A stretch of 64,000 nt of DNA, taken from Martelella sp. AD-3. GTDB lineage: Bacteria; Pseudomonadota; Alphaproteobacteria; Rhizobiales; Rhizobiaceae. Numbering within the stretch: position 1 is the stretch's first letter; every line of letters starts with the position of its first letter. A program made the translations under genes and the position numbers. Where the stretch lies: NCBI RefSeq assembly GCF_001578105.1, contig NZ_CP014275.1, forward strand, positions 1,116,001 through 1,180,000, written 5' to 3'. Below the pieces are notes generated by a model. It saw only the letters and a program-made list of their open reading frames with translations. It made no database searches and was not told the origin of the DNA. This document shows, piece by piece, positions 46,704-56,687 of this stretch.

Positions 46704-49670
46704 ATGAGCGACACAAAAGACACGATCGACTATTCCCAAACACTCTACCTGCCGAAGACGGACTTCCCCATGCGCGCGGGCCTTCCCAGGAAGGAACCCG
46801 AGCTCGTCGCCCGCTGGGAGGAGATCAATCTTTACAGGAAGATGCGCGAGGACGCCGCCGGGCGCGAGAAATTCGTGCTGCACGACGGCCCGCCCTATGC
46901 CAACGGCAACATCCATATCGGCCATGCGCTGAACAAGATCCTGAAGGACGTGATCACGCGCTCCTTCCAGATGCGCGGTTATGATTCCAACTACGTGCCG
47001 GGCTGGGATTGCCACGGCCTGCCGATCGAATGGAAGATCGAGGAAGCCTATCGCGCCAAGGGCAAGAACAAGGATGAGGTGCCGATCAACGAGTTCCGGC
47101 AGGAATGCCGCGACTTCGCCCAGCACTGGATCGACGTTCAGACGGCGGAATTCAAGCGGCTCGGCATCGAGGGCGATTTCGAAAAACCCTATACGACCAT
47201 GGCGTTTCACGCCGAAGCGCGGATCGCCGGCGAACTCCTGAAGATCGCGAAATCCGGCCAGCTCTATCGCGGCTCCAAGCCGGTGATGTGGTCGGTGGTC
47301 GAGCGCACGGCGCTGGCCGAGGCGGAAGTCGAATATCACGAGGTACAGTCGGACACGATCTGGGTGAAGTTTCCGGTGATGGGATCGCGTTTAATGGCGC
47401 CCTTTGTGCATCAAGACGCGCCGGGTACACCGACCCCTCATTGGGCAGAGGTTCAGGATAAATACGCCGGGTGCTATGTCGTAATCTGGACGACTACGCC
47501 TTGGACAATTCCGGGTAACCGTGCAATCTCGTACTCCTCAAGGTTGGCCTATGCAGTCTACGAAGTTTCGGAAGCTGAAAACGAGTTTGGACCGCAACCC
47601 GGTGAGAGATTGCTATTTGCGAAAAACTTGGCTGAGGAATGTGCTTCCAAGGCGAAGGTTAAACTGAAGCTATTGCAAGACGTCGCCGCTGACGAATTGG
47701 CTTTGCTTAGTTGTGCTCATCCTCTCACCAATCTCGGCTACGACTTTGAAGTGCCGCTGCTCGACGGCGACCATGTGACCGATGATGCCGGTACGGGCTT
47801 TGTCCACACCGCGCCCGGCCACGGCCGCGAGGACTTCGACGCCTGGATGGAACAGGCGCGCGACCTCGAGGCGCGCGGCATCTCGCCGAAAATCCCGTTC
47901 ACGGTCGGTGATGACGGTTTCTATACCGAGGAGGCCTATGGCTTTGGTCCGGATGCCGAGGGCGGGGCTGCCCGCGTCATGGATGACAACGGCAAGAAGG
48001 GCGATGCCAACGACCGCGTCATCAAGGCGCTGATCGCCGCCGACCGCCTGTTTGCCCGTGGCCGGATCAAGCACGACTATCCGCATTCCTGGCGCTCGAA
48101 AAAGCCGGTCATCTTCCGCAACACGCCGCAATGGTTCGTCTATATGGACAAGGACCTCGGCGATGAGACGACGCTGCGCACCCGCGCCCTTGCCGCCATC
48201 GACGATACGCGCTTCGTGCCGGCCGCCGGAAAGCATCGCCTGCGCGGCATGATCGAGAACCGGCCGGACTGGGTGCTTTCCCGCCAAAGGGCCTGGGGCG
48301 TGCCGATCTGCGTCTTTGCCGACAAGGCCGGCGAAGTGCTGGTGGATGAGGACGTCAATGCCCGCATCCTCGAGGCCTTCGAAAACGAGGGCGCCGACGC
48401 CTGGTTCGCCGAGGGCGGGCGGGAGCGTTTCCTCGGTGACAGGGCTTCCGAGGATTGGGAAATGGTTACCGACATTCTCGATGTCTGGTTCGATTCAGGC
48501 TCCACGCATGCCTTTGTGCTGGAAGACCGTCCTGACCTGAAATGGCCGGCCGATGTCTATCTCGAAGGTTCCGACCAGCATCGCGGCTGGTTCCATTCCT
48601 CGCTGCTGGAAGGCTGCGTTACCCGTGGCCGCGCGCCCTACAAGGCCGTCGTGACCCATGGATTCACCATGGACGAACAGGGTCGCAAACAGTCGAAATC
48701 GCTGGGCAATCAGGTGTTCCCGCAGGATGTGATGGCCAAGTCCGGCGCCGATATCCTGCGCCTTTGGGTGATGACCACGGATTACTGGGAAGATCAGCGT
48801 CTGGGCGAGACGGTTATCAAGACCAATGTCGACACCTATCGCAAGCTGCGCAATACACTGCGCTGGATGCTCGGCACGCTTGCCCATGACGAGGGCGAGG
48901 AGATCGCGGTCGCCGACATGCCGGAGCTGGAGCGGCTGATGCTGCACCGGCTGGCCGAACTCGACCAGCTGGTGCGCAAGAGCTATGACGATTTCGAGTT
49001 CAAGAAGATCGCCCGCGCGCTGACGGATTTCGCCAATATCGAGCTTTCGGCCTTTTATTTCGACGTCCGCAAGGATGCGCTCTACTGCGATGCGCCGTCC
49101 TCACTGCGTCGTCGTTCGGCCCTCGTCGTCATCCGCAGGCTGTTCGACTGCCTGGCGACCTGGCTTGCGCCGATGCTGCCCTTCACCATGGAAGAGGCCT
49201 GGCTTTCGCGCAATCCGGACGCCGTGTCGGTTCATCTGGAACAGTTCCCGACGGTGCCGGCTGACTGGAAGGACGATGCCCTTGCTGCCAAGTGGCTGAA
49301 GGTCCGCGAGGTCCGCAAGGTCGTCACCGGCGCGCTGGAGATCGAGCGTCGGGACAAGCGGATCGGTTCATCGCTGGAGGCGGCTCCGGTCGTCTATGTC
49401 AACGACAAGGACCTGCTGGCCGCGCTGGACGACCGCGATTTCGAGGAGATCTGCATCACCTCGGCGATCACGGTGAAGGACGGCGAGGGGCCGGACGATG
49501 CCTTCCGCCTGCCCGAGGTCGCCAATGTCGCCGTCGTGCCGGCGCTGGCAGAAGGCCGCAAATGCGCCCGTTCCTGGCGCATCACCGATGATGTCGGCTC
49601 GGATCCCGATTATCCGGATGTTTCGGCGCGCGATGCGGTGGCATTGCGGGAACTGGCCGGCAAGGCCTGA
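46704..49670 (+). CDS. ileS: Isoleucyl-tRNA synthetase
   Basis: The 988-residue class I enzyme charges tRNA(Ile). It has the HIGH motif in [14 protein letters not shown], the CP1 editing domain with [10 protein letters not shown], the KMSKS loop as KQSKS in [11 protein letters not shown], and an anticodon-binding C-terminal part. Residues about 226-344 (47379-47735) are encoded by DNA of clearly different composition: TTA, two CTA, several TTG, AGA, AGT and two TGT codons occur in this block while flanking codons end almost always in G or C. The reading frame is intact and motifs are conserved, so the gene looks functional but mosaic. Confidence 0.97.
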   Translation: MSDTKDTIDYSQTLYLPKTDFPMRAGLPRKEPELVARWEEINLYRKMREDAAGREKFVLHDGPPYANGNIHIGHALNKILKDVITRSFQMRGYDSNYVPGWDCHGLPIEWKIEEAYRAKGKNKDEVPINEFRQECRDFAQHWIDVQTAEFKRLGIEGDFEKPYTTMAFHAEARIAGELLKIAKSGQLYRGSKPVMWSVVERTALAEAEVEYHEVQSDTIWVKFPVMGSRLMAPFVHQDAPGTPTPHWAEVQDKYAGCYVVIWTTTPWTIPGNRAISYSSRLAYAVYEVSEAENEFGPQPGERLLFAKNLAEECASKAKVKLKLLQDVAADELALLSCAHPLTNLGYDFEVPLLDGDHVTDDAGTGFVHTAPGHGREDFDAWMEQARDLEARGISPKIPFTVGDDGFYTEEAYGFGPDAEGGAARVMDDNGKKGDANDRVIKALIAADRLFARGRIKHDYPHSWRSKKPVIFRNTPQWFVYMDKDLGDETTLRTRALAAIDDTRFVPAAGKHRLRGMIENRPDWVLSRQRAWGVPICVFADKAGEVLVDEDVNARILEAFENEGADAWFAEGGRERFLGDRASEDWEMVTDILDVWFDSGSTHAFVLEDRPDLKWPADVYLEGSDQHRGWFHSSLLEGCVTRGRAPYKAVVTHGFTMDEQGRKQSKSLGNQVFPQDVMAKSGADILRLWVMTTDYWEDQRLGETVIKTNVDTYRKLRNTLRWMLGTLAHDEGEEIAVADMPELERLMLHRLAELDQLVRKSYDDFEFKKIARALTDFANIELSAFYFDVRKDALYCDAPSSLRRRSALVVIRRLFDCLATWLAPMLPFTMEEAWLSRNPDAVSVHLEQFPTVPADWKDDALAAKWLKVREVRKVVTGALEIERRDKRIGSSLEAAPVVYVNDKDLLAALDDRDFEEICITSAITVKDGEGPDDAFRLPEVANVAVVPALAEGRKCARSWRITDDVGSDPDYPDVSARDAVALRELAGKA

Positions 49671-49680
49671 GCGTACAGGA

Positions 49681-49706
49681 CAGCCGGGCGAAATTTCGTC
49701 CGGCTG
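49681..49706 (+). terminator. Hairpin after ileS
   Basis: An 11-pair stem (CAGCCGGGCGA with TCGTCCGGCTG, one G-U pair) and an AATT loop lie 10 bases after the ileS stop. The tail is not a T run, so it may need Rho or act in mRNA stability. Confidence 0.45.
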
Positions 49707-49939
49707 CAATTCCTTGGACGAATTGCGAAAAAGACCGTTCTGCGGTAGGAATGTCGCGTTTTCGCCGGATTTGTCGCCGAATGATGGCAGATCGCCGGAA
49801 GAGTAAGTGGCGCCAGCGGTGCCGGAGTGCGTCGGGTCAAGCCGGATTATCGGGAGACCGGCGCGCCAGGGAAAGAACGAGATCGGCGGCCGGCCCGGGA
49901 TTCGGTGGCTTGCTGATCGAAGGAGTGGTAGTAGAGCGC

Positions 49940-50608
49940 ATGACCTTTGTTTTCCGTTCGATGAAACTTGCACTCGCCCTTGCGTGCGCCGCTTCGCTTG
50001 CTTCCTGCGTCAGCGCGCCGACCTATGGCACCGGCACGTCCGCCACCACGCAGCTGGTCGAGGATCTCGGCGAGGCTGTTCTGGTGATCAATCCGGATAA
50101 GCCCGATATCGACTACGCGCCGCGGCCGGAACTGGTGAAGCCGTCGAAGAACGTCGCCGGCCAGCCGCTCGTTCCGCCGCAGAAATCGGTGGCCTCGGTC
50201 GACAATCCGAACTGGATCGAATCGCCGGAAGAGCAGCGAGAACGCGTCTATCAGGAAATCGAGGACAACGAGGACAATCCGTTCTACAAGTCGCCGCTCG
50301 TCGGCGCGAAGAGCACGGGCCAATTGACCGAGAAGGAACAGCTCGAGGCCTTCCGCAAGGCCCGCACAGAGGCCAATTCGATCGACATCACTCAGCGGCG
50401 CTACCTGATCGATCCGCCCGAGGAATATCGCACGCCCTCCAGCCCCGAGGCGCTCAATGACCTGGGCGATCCCGAGCGCGCCAAGGAACGCCGCCGGCAG
50501 AAACTGGCCGAGGGCAAGGATCCGGACCGCTGCTTCCTGTTCCTGAACTGCAAGAGCGGCAAGACCGAGGACTTCCTCGATTCGTCCAAGAACGCCGGCC
50601 AGGAGTAG
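49940..50608 (+). CDS. Predicted lipoprotein of unknown function
   Basis: The 222-residue protein has a signal with lipobox LASC (MKLALALACAASLASC) and is otherwise hydrophilic, Glu/Pro-rich and apparently lacking a compact hydrophobic core. It ends with a short Cys-containing segment DRCFLFLNCKSG. The start could be ATG 49940 (MTFVFRSMKL) or ATG 49961; the longer in-frame start at 49751 precedes the signal peptide by far and is rejected. I do not recognise a family. A GNAT gene follows after 20 bases. Confidence 0.75.
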   Translation: MTFVFRSMKLALALACAASLASCVSAPTYGTGTSATTQLVEDLGEAVLVINPDKPDIDYAPRPELVKPSKNVAGQPLVPPQKSVASVDNPNWIESPEEQRERVYQEIEDNEDNPFYKSPLVGAKSTGQLTEKEQLEAFRKARTEANSIDITQRRYLIDPPEEYRTPSSPEALNDLGDPERAKERRRQKLAEGKDPDRCFLFLNCKSGKTEDFLDSSKNAGQE

Positions 50609-50628
50609 GCGGGTCTTTTCCGGGGAAT

Positions 50629-51111
50629 ATGATGAACCATTTGATCCGGCCGGCAGAGCGCGCCGACGCGGCTACCATTTATCGCTTTGTCTGCGAGCTC
50701 GCCGAATTCGAAAAGGCGCTGGACAAGGTCGAGACCACCGAAGAGGGGCTCGCCGAGGCGATCTTCGGCGAGGGCTCGGTGACGGGCGGCCTGATTGCCG
50801 AGATTGACGGCAAGCCCGCGGGCTTTGCCATCTACTATTTCACCTTCTCCACCTGGCAGGGGCGCAACGGCATCTATCTGGAAGACCTCTATGTGTCGCC
50901 GGAGTTTCGCGGCGCGGGGCTGGGAAAGGCGCTGATGCGCGCCGTTGCCGAGGTTGCCGTGACAAAGAATTGCGGCCGCATGGAATGGAGCGTGCTCGAC
51001 TGGAATGTCGATGCGATCCGCGTTTATGACGGCGTCGGCGGCAAGCCGCAGAGCGAATGGATCCGCTACCGCCTGGAAGACGAGACGCTCTCGGCCTTTG
51101 CCGGTCGCTGA
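50629..51111 (+). CDS. GNAT family N-acetyltransferase (diamine-acetyltransferase-like)
   Basis: The 160-residue protein begins MMNHLIRPAERADAATIYRF and carries LEDLYVSPEFRGAGLGKALM and WSVLDWNVDAIRVYD, the last being typical of spermidine/spermine and thialysine acetyltransferase-like GNATs. A polyamine or lysine-analogue substrate is therefore possible, not proven. It converges with tadA (three bases apart). Confidence 0.87.
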   Translation: MMNHLIRPAERADAATIYRFVCELAEFEKALDKVETTEEGLAEAIFGEGSVTGGLIAEIDGKPAGFAIYYFTFSTWQGRNGIYLEDLYVSPEFRGAGLGKALMRAVAEVAVTKNCGRMEWSVLDWNVDAIRVYDGVGGKPQSEWIRYRLEDETLSAFAGR

Positions 51112-51114
51112 TCT

Positions 51115-51564
51115 TTACCGGCGCTCGCTGAAGAAGTCCTTCAGAAGCGCCGCAGCGCGGGTTTCCGAAAAGCCGGAATAGACCTCCGGCCGATGGTGGC
51201 AGGTGGGCTGGTCGAAGAAACAGCCCCCGTGATCCACGCCGCCGCCCTTGGGGTCTGCCGCGCCATAGTAGAGCCGCTCAATGCGGGCGAAGGAGATCGC
51301 CGCCGCGCACATGGCGCAGGGCTCAAGCGTGACATAGAGATGCGCGCCGGGAAGCCGTTCCGAGCCGAGGGCTTCGCAGGCGGCGCGGATGGCAAGCACT
51401 TCGGCATGGGCCGTCGGATCGTTCAGTTCGCGCGTGCGGTTGCCGGCCGCTGCGATGACCGTTCCGTCCAGCGCGATGACGGCGCCGATCGGCACTTCGC
51501 CGCGCGCGCCGGCCGCTTCCGCTTCTTCGAGCGCCAACGCCATGAAATCGCGGCCCGCAGCCAT
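51115..51564 (-). CDS. tadA: tRNA-specific adenosine deaminase
   Basis: The 149-residue zinc enzyme converts A34 to inosine in tRNA(Arg). The zinc and catalytic residues are H53-A-E55 in TAHAEVLAIR and C83/C86 in EPCAMC, within the cytidine-deaminase fold. The true start is the ATG at 51564 (or 51543); the much longer in-frame ORF reaching 52497 runs antisense through the pseudouridine synthase gene and is not real. It is divergent from that gene with 69 bases between. Confidence 0.94.
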   Translation of the reverse strand: MAAGRDFMALALEEAEAAGARGEVPIGAVIALDGTVIAAAGNRTRELNDPTAHAEVLAIRAACEALGSERLPGAHLYVTLEPCAMCAAAISFARIERLYYGAADPKGGGVDHGGCFFDQPTCHHRPEVYSGFSETRAAALLKDFFSERR

Positions 51565-51633
51565 TTTGACAAGTTTCCTCTTAACCAATTCTTCCTGTCC
51601 TGTTAGAGGATCGGGATCAACAGGCAAAGCGAA

Positions 51634-53136
51634 ATGAACCAGAAAGACAAATTCCCCAAACGCGGCGGAAAGCCTTCGGGCAAGCCTGCCGGCAAGCCCG
51701 CCCCGGCCAAGGACGCGCCGAAGGCGGAGGCCGATGAACGCGCGCCGGAGCGTATCGCCAAGATCCTGGCGCGCGCGGGCGTCGCCTCCAGGCGCGATGC
51801 CGAGCGGATGATCCTCGACGGCCGCGTCAAGGTCAACGGCAAGGTGCTGGAAAGCCCGGCCGTGAACGTGACGCTTGCCGACAAGATTGAGGTCGATGGC
51901 GAGGAAATCCGCGGCATTGAGCGTACGCGGCTGTGGATCTATCACAAGCCCGCCGGCCTGGTGACGACCAATTCCGATCCGGAAGGCCGGACGACGGTGT
52001 TCGAGAAGCTGCCGAAGGACCTGCCGCGCGTCATCTCGATCGGCCGTCTCGACATCAACACCGAGGGCCTTCTTCTGCTGACGAATGACGGCGGGCTTGC
52101 GCGCGTGCTGGAGCTGCCGGCCACCGGCTGGCTGCGCCGCTACCGCGTGCGCGCCCATGGCCGGATCACGCAGGACGACCTCGACAAGCTGAAGGACGGC
52201 ATTGCCGTTGACGGCGTGCTCTATGGCACGATCGACGCGACGCTGGATCGCGAGCAGGGATCGAATGTCTGGATCACCATGGGGCTGCGCGAGGGCAAGA
52301 ACCGCGAGATCAAGAATGTGCTCGGCGCGCTCGGTCTCGAGGTCTCGCGCCTGATCCGCATCTCCTACGGGCCTTTCCAGTTGGGCGAACTGGCCGAGGG
52401 CAATGTGCTGGAAGTGCGCGGACGCACGCTGCGCGACCAGCTGGGCCCGCGCCTGATCGAGGAAGCCGGCGCCAATTTCGATGCGCCGATCTATCATGAC
52501 GGCGAGGCCGCCGTGCCGAAACCCGCCGAGGCCGAAGCGCCGAAGCGGGCGCCGCGCCGGGAAAAACTCGACCGGCAGGAGCGCGCCGAGCGCGGCCGCG
52601 ACCGGCTTGATACCAAGCGCAGGGACGAGGAAAAGCCGGTTCGCGATGTCGAGCGCAATACCCGCTCCGCCAATGTGTGGATGGCGGCGGGCGCCCGGCC
52701 GCTGGGGCCCAAGGCGAAGAAGAAGGCCGAGGACAAGGCGCGCGAGGATGCACGGCGCGACGCCCGCAAGGATTCACGCCGCGGGCAAGAGGGCGACAGC
52801 CCGCGCGCTGCACGCCCGGCAGGCGGCAAGGGACCGAGGGGCGGCAAGCCTTCCGGCAGCAAGCCCGGCGCTGGCTTTGCCAAGGGGCCGCGCAAGCCGC
52901 GCGGCGAAGGTGATGCGACCGGTAGTGGCGAAAAGCGTTTCTCCGGGCCGAAGCGCCCGGCCGGCGAAGGCCGTCCGCCGCGCGGTGAAGGCCGACCGGC
53001 AGGTGGCCGTCCGTCAGGCGAAAAGCGCGGCGCACGTCCCGACAACGGCAAGCGCGGCAAGCCCAATGGCAATGACAGGCCGCGCGGCGGTGCAGGCGGC
53101 AAGGGGCCGAGGGGCAATGCGGATCGTCGGCGGTGA
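51634..53136 (+). CDS. RluB/RsuA-family 23S/16S rRNA pseudouridine synthase with long basic tail
   Basis: The 500-residue protein has a Lys/Pro-rich N-terminus, an S4 RNA-binding domain at about 40-100 (ERIAKILARAGVASRRDAER), and the RsuA-type catalytic domain with the aspartate in SIGRLDINTEGLLLLTNDG and the KNREIKN block. Residues from about 290 to 500 are an extended Arg/Lys/Gly/Pro-rich low-complexity tail, probably RNA-binding. RluB (23S U2605) is the closest match. Its end overlaps the rsmD start by 20 bases. Confidence 0.92.
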   Translation: MNQKDKFPKRGGKPSGKPAGKPAPAKDAPKAEADERAPERIAKILARAGVASRRDAERMILDGRVKVNGKVLESPAVNVTLADKIEVDGEEIRGIERTRLWIYHKPAGLVTTNSDPEGRTTVFEKLPKDLPRVISIGRLDINTEGLLLLTNDGGLARVLELPATGWLRRYRVRAHGRITQDDLDKLKDGIAVDGVLYGTIDATLDREQGSNVWITMGLREGKNREIKNVLGALGLEVSRLIRISYGPFQLGELAEGNVLEVRGRTLRDQLGPRLIEEAGANFDAPIYHDGEAAVPKPAEAEAPKRAPRREKLDRQERAERGRDRLDTKRRDEEKPVRDVERNTRSANVWMAAGARPLGPKAKKKAEDKAREDARRDARKDSRRGQEGDSPRAARPAGGKGPRGGKPSGSKPGAGFAKGPRKPRGEGDATGSGEKRFSGPKRPAGEGRPPRGEGRPAGGRPSGEKRGARPDNGKRGKPNGNDRPRGGAGGKGPRGNADRRR

Positions 53137-53674
53137 GTTTCGCGGGCGCGCGCTCGCGGCTCCGAAGACCTCGGAGATACGGCCGACGACGGATCGCGCC
53201 CGCGAAAGCCTGTTCAACATTCTGGCCCATGGCTACCCGGATGCGGTGGAGGGCGCGCGCGTGCTGGAGCTTTTTGCGGGCACCGGCGCTGTCGGCCTTG
53301 AAGCCGTCTCGCGTGGCGCAAGGGCCGCGACCTTTGTCGAAAACAGCGTTGAGGGGCGCGGTCTGATCTGGGCCAATATCGAAGCGCTCGGCCTTGCCGG
53401 GCGCACCCGCATCATGCGTCGGGATGCAACGAAGCTCGGCAGCGTCGGCAAGCTGGAACCCTATGATTTTCTGTTTGCCGACCCGCCCTATGGCAAGGGT
53501 CTTGGCGAAAAGGCGATTGCGGCGGCAGGCGAGGGCGGGTGGCTGAAGTCGGGCGCGCTCGTCATTCTGGAAGAGGCTGCGGATAGCGCGCCGGCGCTTC
53601 CCGCAGGTTTTGCGGTACTGGAAGAGCGCGCATTCGGCGATACGCGCATGCATTTCTATCGGTATCGCGCCTGA
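53117..53674 (+). CDS. rsmD: 16S rRNA (guanine(966)-N2)-methyltransferase
   Basis: The 185-residue SAM-dependent enzyme methylates G966 of 16S rRNA. It starts MRIVGGEFRGRALAAPK, has the SAM loop LELFAGTGAVGLEAVSRGA and the catalytic DPPYG. Its start lies inside the end of the pseudouridine synthase gene in another frame, so translation is probably coupled. An inverted-repeat region follows. Confidence 0.94.
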   Translation: MRIVGGEFRGRALAAPKTSEIRPTTDRARESLFNILAHGYPDAVEGARVLELFAGTGAVGLEAVSRGARAATFVENSVEGRGLIWANIEALGLAGRTRIMRRDATKLGSVGKLEPYDFLFADPPYGKGLGEKAIAAAGEGGWLKSGALVILEEAADSAPALPAGFAVLEERAFGDTRMHFYRYRA

Positions 53675-53720
53675 ATTATTTCCGTGATCGGCTAGCCTCT
53701 CCGCAAAGCCCCCAATTCTT

Positions 53721-53854
53721 CTCGCCCCGGAGGGGAGAGATGTCGCGAAAGCGACAGTGAGGGGGGAGTCCATCACCATGAACGCCCTCACATTTCGAAA
53801 TTCTGCTCCACCCTCACTGCCCCTTTCGGGGCATCTCTCCCGCCAGCGGGAGAG
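53721..53854. repeat. Inverted repeat pair between rsmD and hmuV
   Basis: The left element (about 53721-53765, containing GGGAGAGATG and CAGTGAGGGG) and the right one (about 53810-53854, containing CCCTCACTG and CATCTCTCCC) are inverted relative to each other, each with a small internal hairpin. They are of the same class as intergenic repeats common in rhizobia. Lying between convergent genes, they may also serve to end both transcripts. Confidence 0.75.
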
Positions 53855-53887
53855 AGTATTGGGAGCGTGTCGGAAAGGATTATATTC

Positions 53888-54679
53888 CTAAATGGTGGCC
53901 GAATGCGGCAGCACGAATGGCGTATCATCTTCTGGCGGCTGGCTTACGGAAAGCCGGGTCGCAAACACGGCGTGGAGATTGGCATCGGTGATGGTGTCCT
54001 TCGGGCTGCCTGAAGCCACCACCCGCCCCTCGCGCATCAGCACGATATGGTCGGCGAAAAGCGCCGTCAGGTTGAGGTCGTGCATCACCGCGATGACGCC
54101 GCCGCCGGCGCGGCAAAAGCCCTGTGCGAGGCGCATGATCGCCAGCTGGTGGAGAATGTCGAGGCTTGCCACCGGCTCGTCGAGGAGCAGCCAGCGCGGC
54201 GCGTCGTCGGCAACCGGCGCCTCGATCTGGCAGAGCACGCGGGCAAGCTGGACGCGCTGCTGCTCGCCGCCGGAAAGCTCCTGATAGAAGCGCCCCTCGA
54301 AGCCGTTGAGGTCAACCGCCTTCAGCGCCCTGGCGATGATCTGCCGGTCGGCATCGGCGGCACGGTGGCTGCGGCCCGAAAGACCCATGCGCAGCACTTC
54401 GGTGACGGTGAAGGGGAAGGCGAGGTTTGAGGCCTGAGGCAGCACGCCGCGCAGTTCGGCAAGCTGCCACGGCGCAAGCGCTGCGATATCCGCGCCATTG
54501 ATGGTGACCTTGCCGCCCTCGGGCTTCAGGTCGCCGGCAATCGCCTTCAGCGTCGTCGTTTTGCCGGAGCCGTTCGGGCCGCAAATGGCGGTCAGTTCGC
54601 CGGCGCGGGCTTCGAGCGAAACATGGTTGAGAACCGGGCGGCCGGAAAGCGCCACGGAGATCCGGGAGGTGGTGATCAT
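53888..54679 (-). CDS. hmuV: Haem ABC transporter ATP-binding protein
   Basis: The 263-residue ATPase has Walker A GPNGSGKTT, the signature LSGGEQQRV and Walker B WLLLDEP. With HmuU and HmuT it imports haem from the periplasm. It is the last gene of the hemP-hmuS-hmuT-hmuU-hmuV run on the minus strand and follows hmuU by 10 bases. Confidence 0.95.
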   Translation of the reverse strand: MITTSRISVALSGRPVLNHVSLEARAGELTAICGPNGSGKTTTLKAIAGDLKPEGGKVTINGADIAALAPWQLAELRGVLPQASNLAFPFTVTEVLRMGLSGRSHRAADADRQIIARALKAVDLNGFEGRFYQELSGGEQQRVQLARVLCQIEAPVADDAPRWLLLDEPVASLDILHQLAIMRLAQGFCRAGGGVIAVMHDLNLTALFADHIVLMREGRVVASGSPKDTITDANLHAVFATRLSVSQPPEDDTPFVLPHSATI

Positions 54680-54689
54680 GGTCGTAAGG

Positions 54690-55790
54690 TCACAGATTGA
54701 GGCTCGAGCGGTTCTTCAAGAGGATCCACAGGAAGAAGGGGCCGCCGGCTGTCGCGGTGATGATTCCGATCGGCAGTTCGGCGGGCGCGACGATGGTGCG
54801 GGCGAAAAGATCGGCGAGCACCAGAAGCGCGCCGCCGAGAAGGGCGGAGGCCGGCAGCAGGTAGCGGTGATCCGGGCCGATGACGAGCCGCAGGAGATGC
54901 GGCACGACAATGCCGACAAAGCCGATTCCGCCGGAAACGGCAACGCCCGCGCCCGTGGCAGCCGCCACCGCGACAATGGTGATGTTCTTCAGCCGCTGCA
55001 CGGGGATGCCGATGTGATAGGCGGTCGCCTCGCCAAGCGTGATGGCATTGAGCCCGCGCGCCATGAATGGCAGGACGGCGAAGGCCGCGAACATGATCGG
55101 CGCGATCGCCCAGATCTTGGTCCAGGTGGCGCCGGCGAGCGATCCCATCGACCAGAAGGTGAGGTCGCGCAATTGCTGGTCATTGGCGAGGTAGACGAGA
55201 AAGCCCGTGGCGGCCCCGGCCAGAGCGGACAGCGCAATGCCCGCAAGCAGCATGGTGGCAACGGATGTCTGGCCGTGTCGCGTCGCGATCCGGTAAAGCG
55301 TCAGCGTGGTTGCCAGTCCGCCCAGGAATGCGGCGGCGGGAAGGGCATAGAAACCGAGCAGATTGGTCAGCGGCGCGGCTATAGTGCCGCCCAGCACGAT
55401 CATCACCACCGCGCCGAGGCCCGCGCCGGCGGAAACGCCGACGAGGCCGGGATCGGCCAGCGGATTGCGAAAGAGGCCCTGCATGGCCGTGCCGCAGACC
55501 GCAAGCGATGCGCCCACCAGAAATCCCATGATGGCGCGGGGCAAACGGATATCGAAGACGATGATGCGGTCGCGGGCGGCGAGTGCATCATCCGCATTGC
55601 CGGTGAGGATCGCCCGGCCGACGTCGAAGACGGAGGCATCCGAGGCGCCGTTCGCCACGGAGACCAGAACGGCGAGGACCGAGGCTGCGGCAAGCACCAG
55701 GATCGTGAAAACAGCAACGCCGGAGCGGTCGCCGCTCTCGCGCCAGTTGAGCCGCCTGCCGGCCGATGTCAGCGTGTCGATCACCACCAT
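54690..55790 (-). CDS. hmuU: Haem ABC transporter permease
   Basis: The 366-residue FecCD-type permease has about nine hydrophobic segments, including GVAVFTILVLAAASVLAVLV and GGALLVLADLFAR near the C-terminus, and the coupling loop GAATGFLVYL. It forms the channel for haem. It is preceded by hmuT (seven-base gap). Confidence 0.95.
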   Translation of the reverse strand: MVVIDTLTSAGRRLNWRESGDRSGVAVFTILVLAAASVLAVLVSVANGASDASVFDVGRAILTGNADDALAARDRIIVFDIRLPRAIMGFLVGASLAVCGTAMQGLFRNPLADPGLVGVSAGAGLGAVVMIVLGGTIAAPLTNLLGFYALPAAAFLGGLATTLTLYRIATRHGQTSVATMLLAGIALSALAGAATGFLVYLANDQQLRDLTFWSMGSLAGATWTKIWAIAPIMFAAFAVLPFMARGLNAITLGEATAYHIGIPVQRLKNITIVAVAAATGAGVAVSGGIGFVGIVVPHLLRLVIGPDHRYLLPASALLGGALLVLADLFARTIVAPAELPIGIITATAGGPFFLWILLKNRSSLNL

Positions 55791-55797
55791 GCGCGCT

Positions 55798-56679
55798 TTA
55801 TTCTCCGTAGATTTCAGCCGTCAGCTTCGACAGATTCTCGCCGAAGCGCGGGCCAAAATTCATCATGCCGACCGGATCGATCCGGTAGATCGCCATGGCC
55901 TCGCCCGCAGGCGTCAGGGCCAGGGCGGGCTGGGCAGCGATATCCTCGTTTTTCGGCACATGGTTCCCGGCCGCGCCATCCATCAGCAGGATGACATCGG
56001 GGGCCGCCTCGATGACCGCCTCGTCGGACAGCGTCTTGTAGCCCTCGAAATCGCCGAAAGCATTTTCGAGGCCCGCGGCCTCGATCACGCCATTGGCGGC
56101 CGTGCCCGTGCCGGAGCCCATCACCTTGCCGCCGCGCAGGCTGAGGATGAAGATCGCGCTCTTTCTCTCGTCCGGCGTACGGGCGGCGTTTTCGGCGAGT
56201 ATCGGATCGAGCTCGGCCGCGATCTCGTCAGCGATGGCCCGGGCCTCGGCCTCACGGCCAAGCAGCGTGCCGATGGTCATGACCTTTTCGATGATGCCGT
56301 CGCGGCTGTAGTCTTCGGGAACGAAGGCGAGGTCGACGTCGGCCTTCTCCATCACCTCCATCGTCTCCGGCGGCCCGGCGCCTTCGATGCTGATGATGGC
56401 GGAGGGATTGACGGAGAGGATACCCTCCGGGGAAAGCTGGCGCATATAGCCGATATCGGGCAGGGCGAGCGCTTCCGGCGGATAGGTGCTGGTCGTGTCG
56501 CGGCCGATCACGGCATCGCCCGCGCCGAGCGCGTAGACGATCTCGGTGACGGAGCCGCCGATGGTGACGAGGGCCGACGTGTCCTCAAGCGGCTCGGCGG
56601 CCGATGCCGTTGTGGCGCCGGCCAGAAGCAGGCCGGCGATGAGGGGCGCGGTCTTCAGCGCGGATAAGATGGCAGACAT
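55798..56679 (-). CDS. hmuT: Periplasmic haem-binding protein
   Basis: The 293-residue protein has a signal peptide (ending near ASA at about residue 27) and the PBP-type fold of class III metal/haem binders: ITEIVYALGAG-like N-terminal lobe (here SVTEIVYALGAGDAVIGRD), a linking helix and a C-terminal lobe. It passes haem from the TonB-dependent receptor to HmuUV. The receptor gene is not in the window. Confidence 0.94.
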   Translation of the reverse strand: MSAILSALKTAPLIAGLLLAGATTASAAEPLEDTSALVTIGGSVTEIVYALGAGDAVIGRDTTSTYPPEALALPDIGYMRQLSPEGILSVNPSAIISIEGAGPPETMEVMEKADVDLAFVPEDYSRDGIIEKVMTIGTLLGREAEARAIADEIAAELDPILAENAARTPDERKSAIFILSLRGGKVMGSGTGTAANGVIEAAGLENAFGDFEGYKTLSDEAVIEAAPDVILLMDGAAGNHVPKNEDIAAQPALALTPAGEAMAIYRIDPVGMMNFGPRFGENLSKLTAEIYGE

Positions 56680-56687
56680 GTCTCTCC

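Noticed and set aside
51565..52497. N-terminal extension of tadA to 460 codons
   Set aside because: The extension is antisense to the pseudouridine synthase and lacks deaminase features; the deaminase domain starts at 51564.
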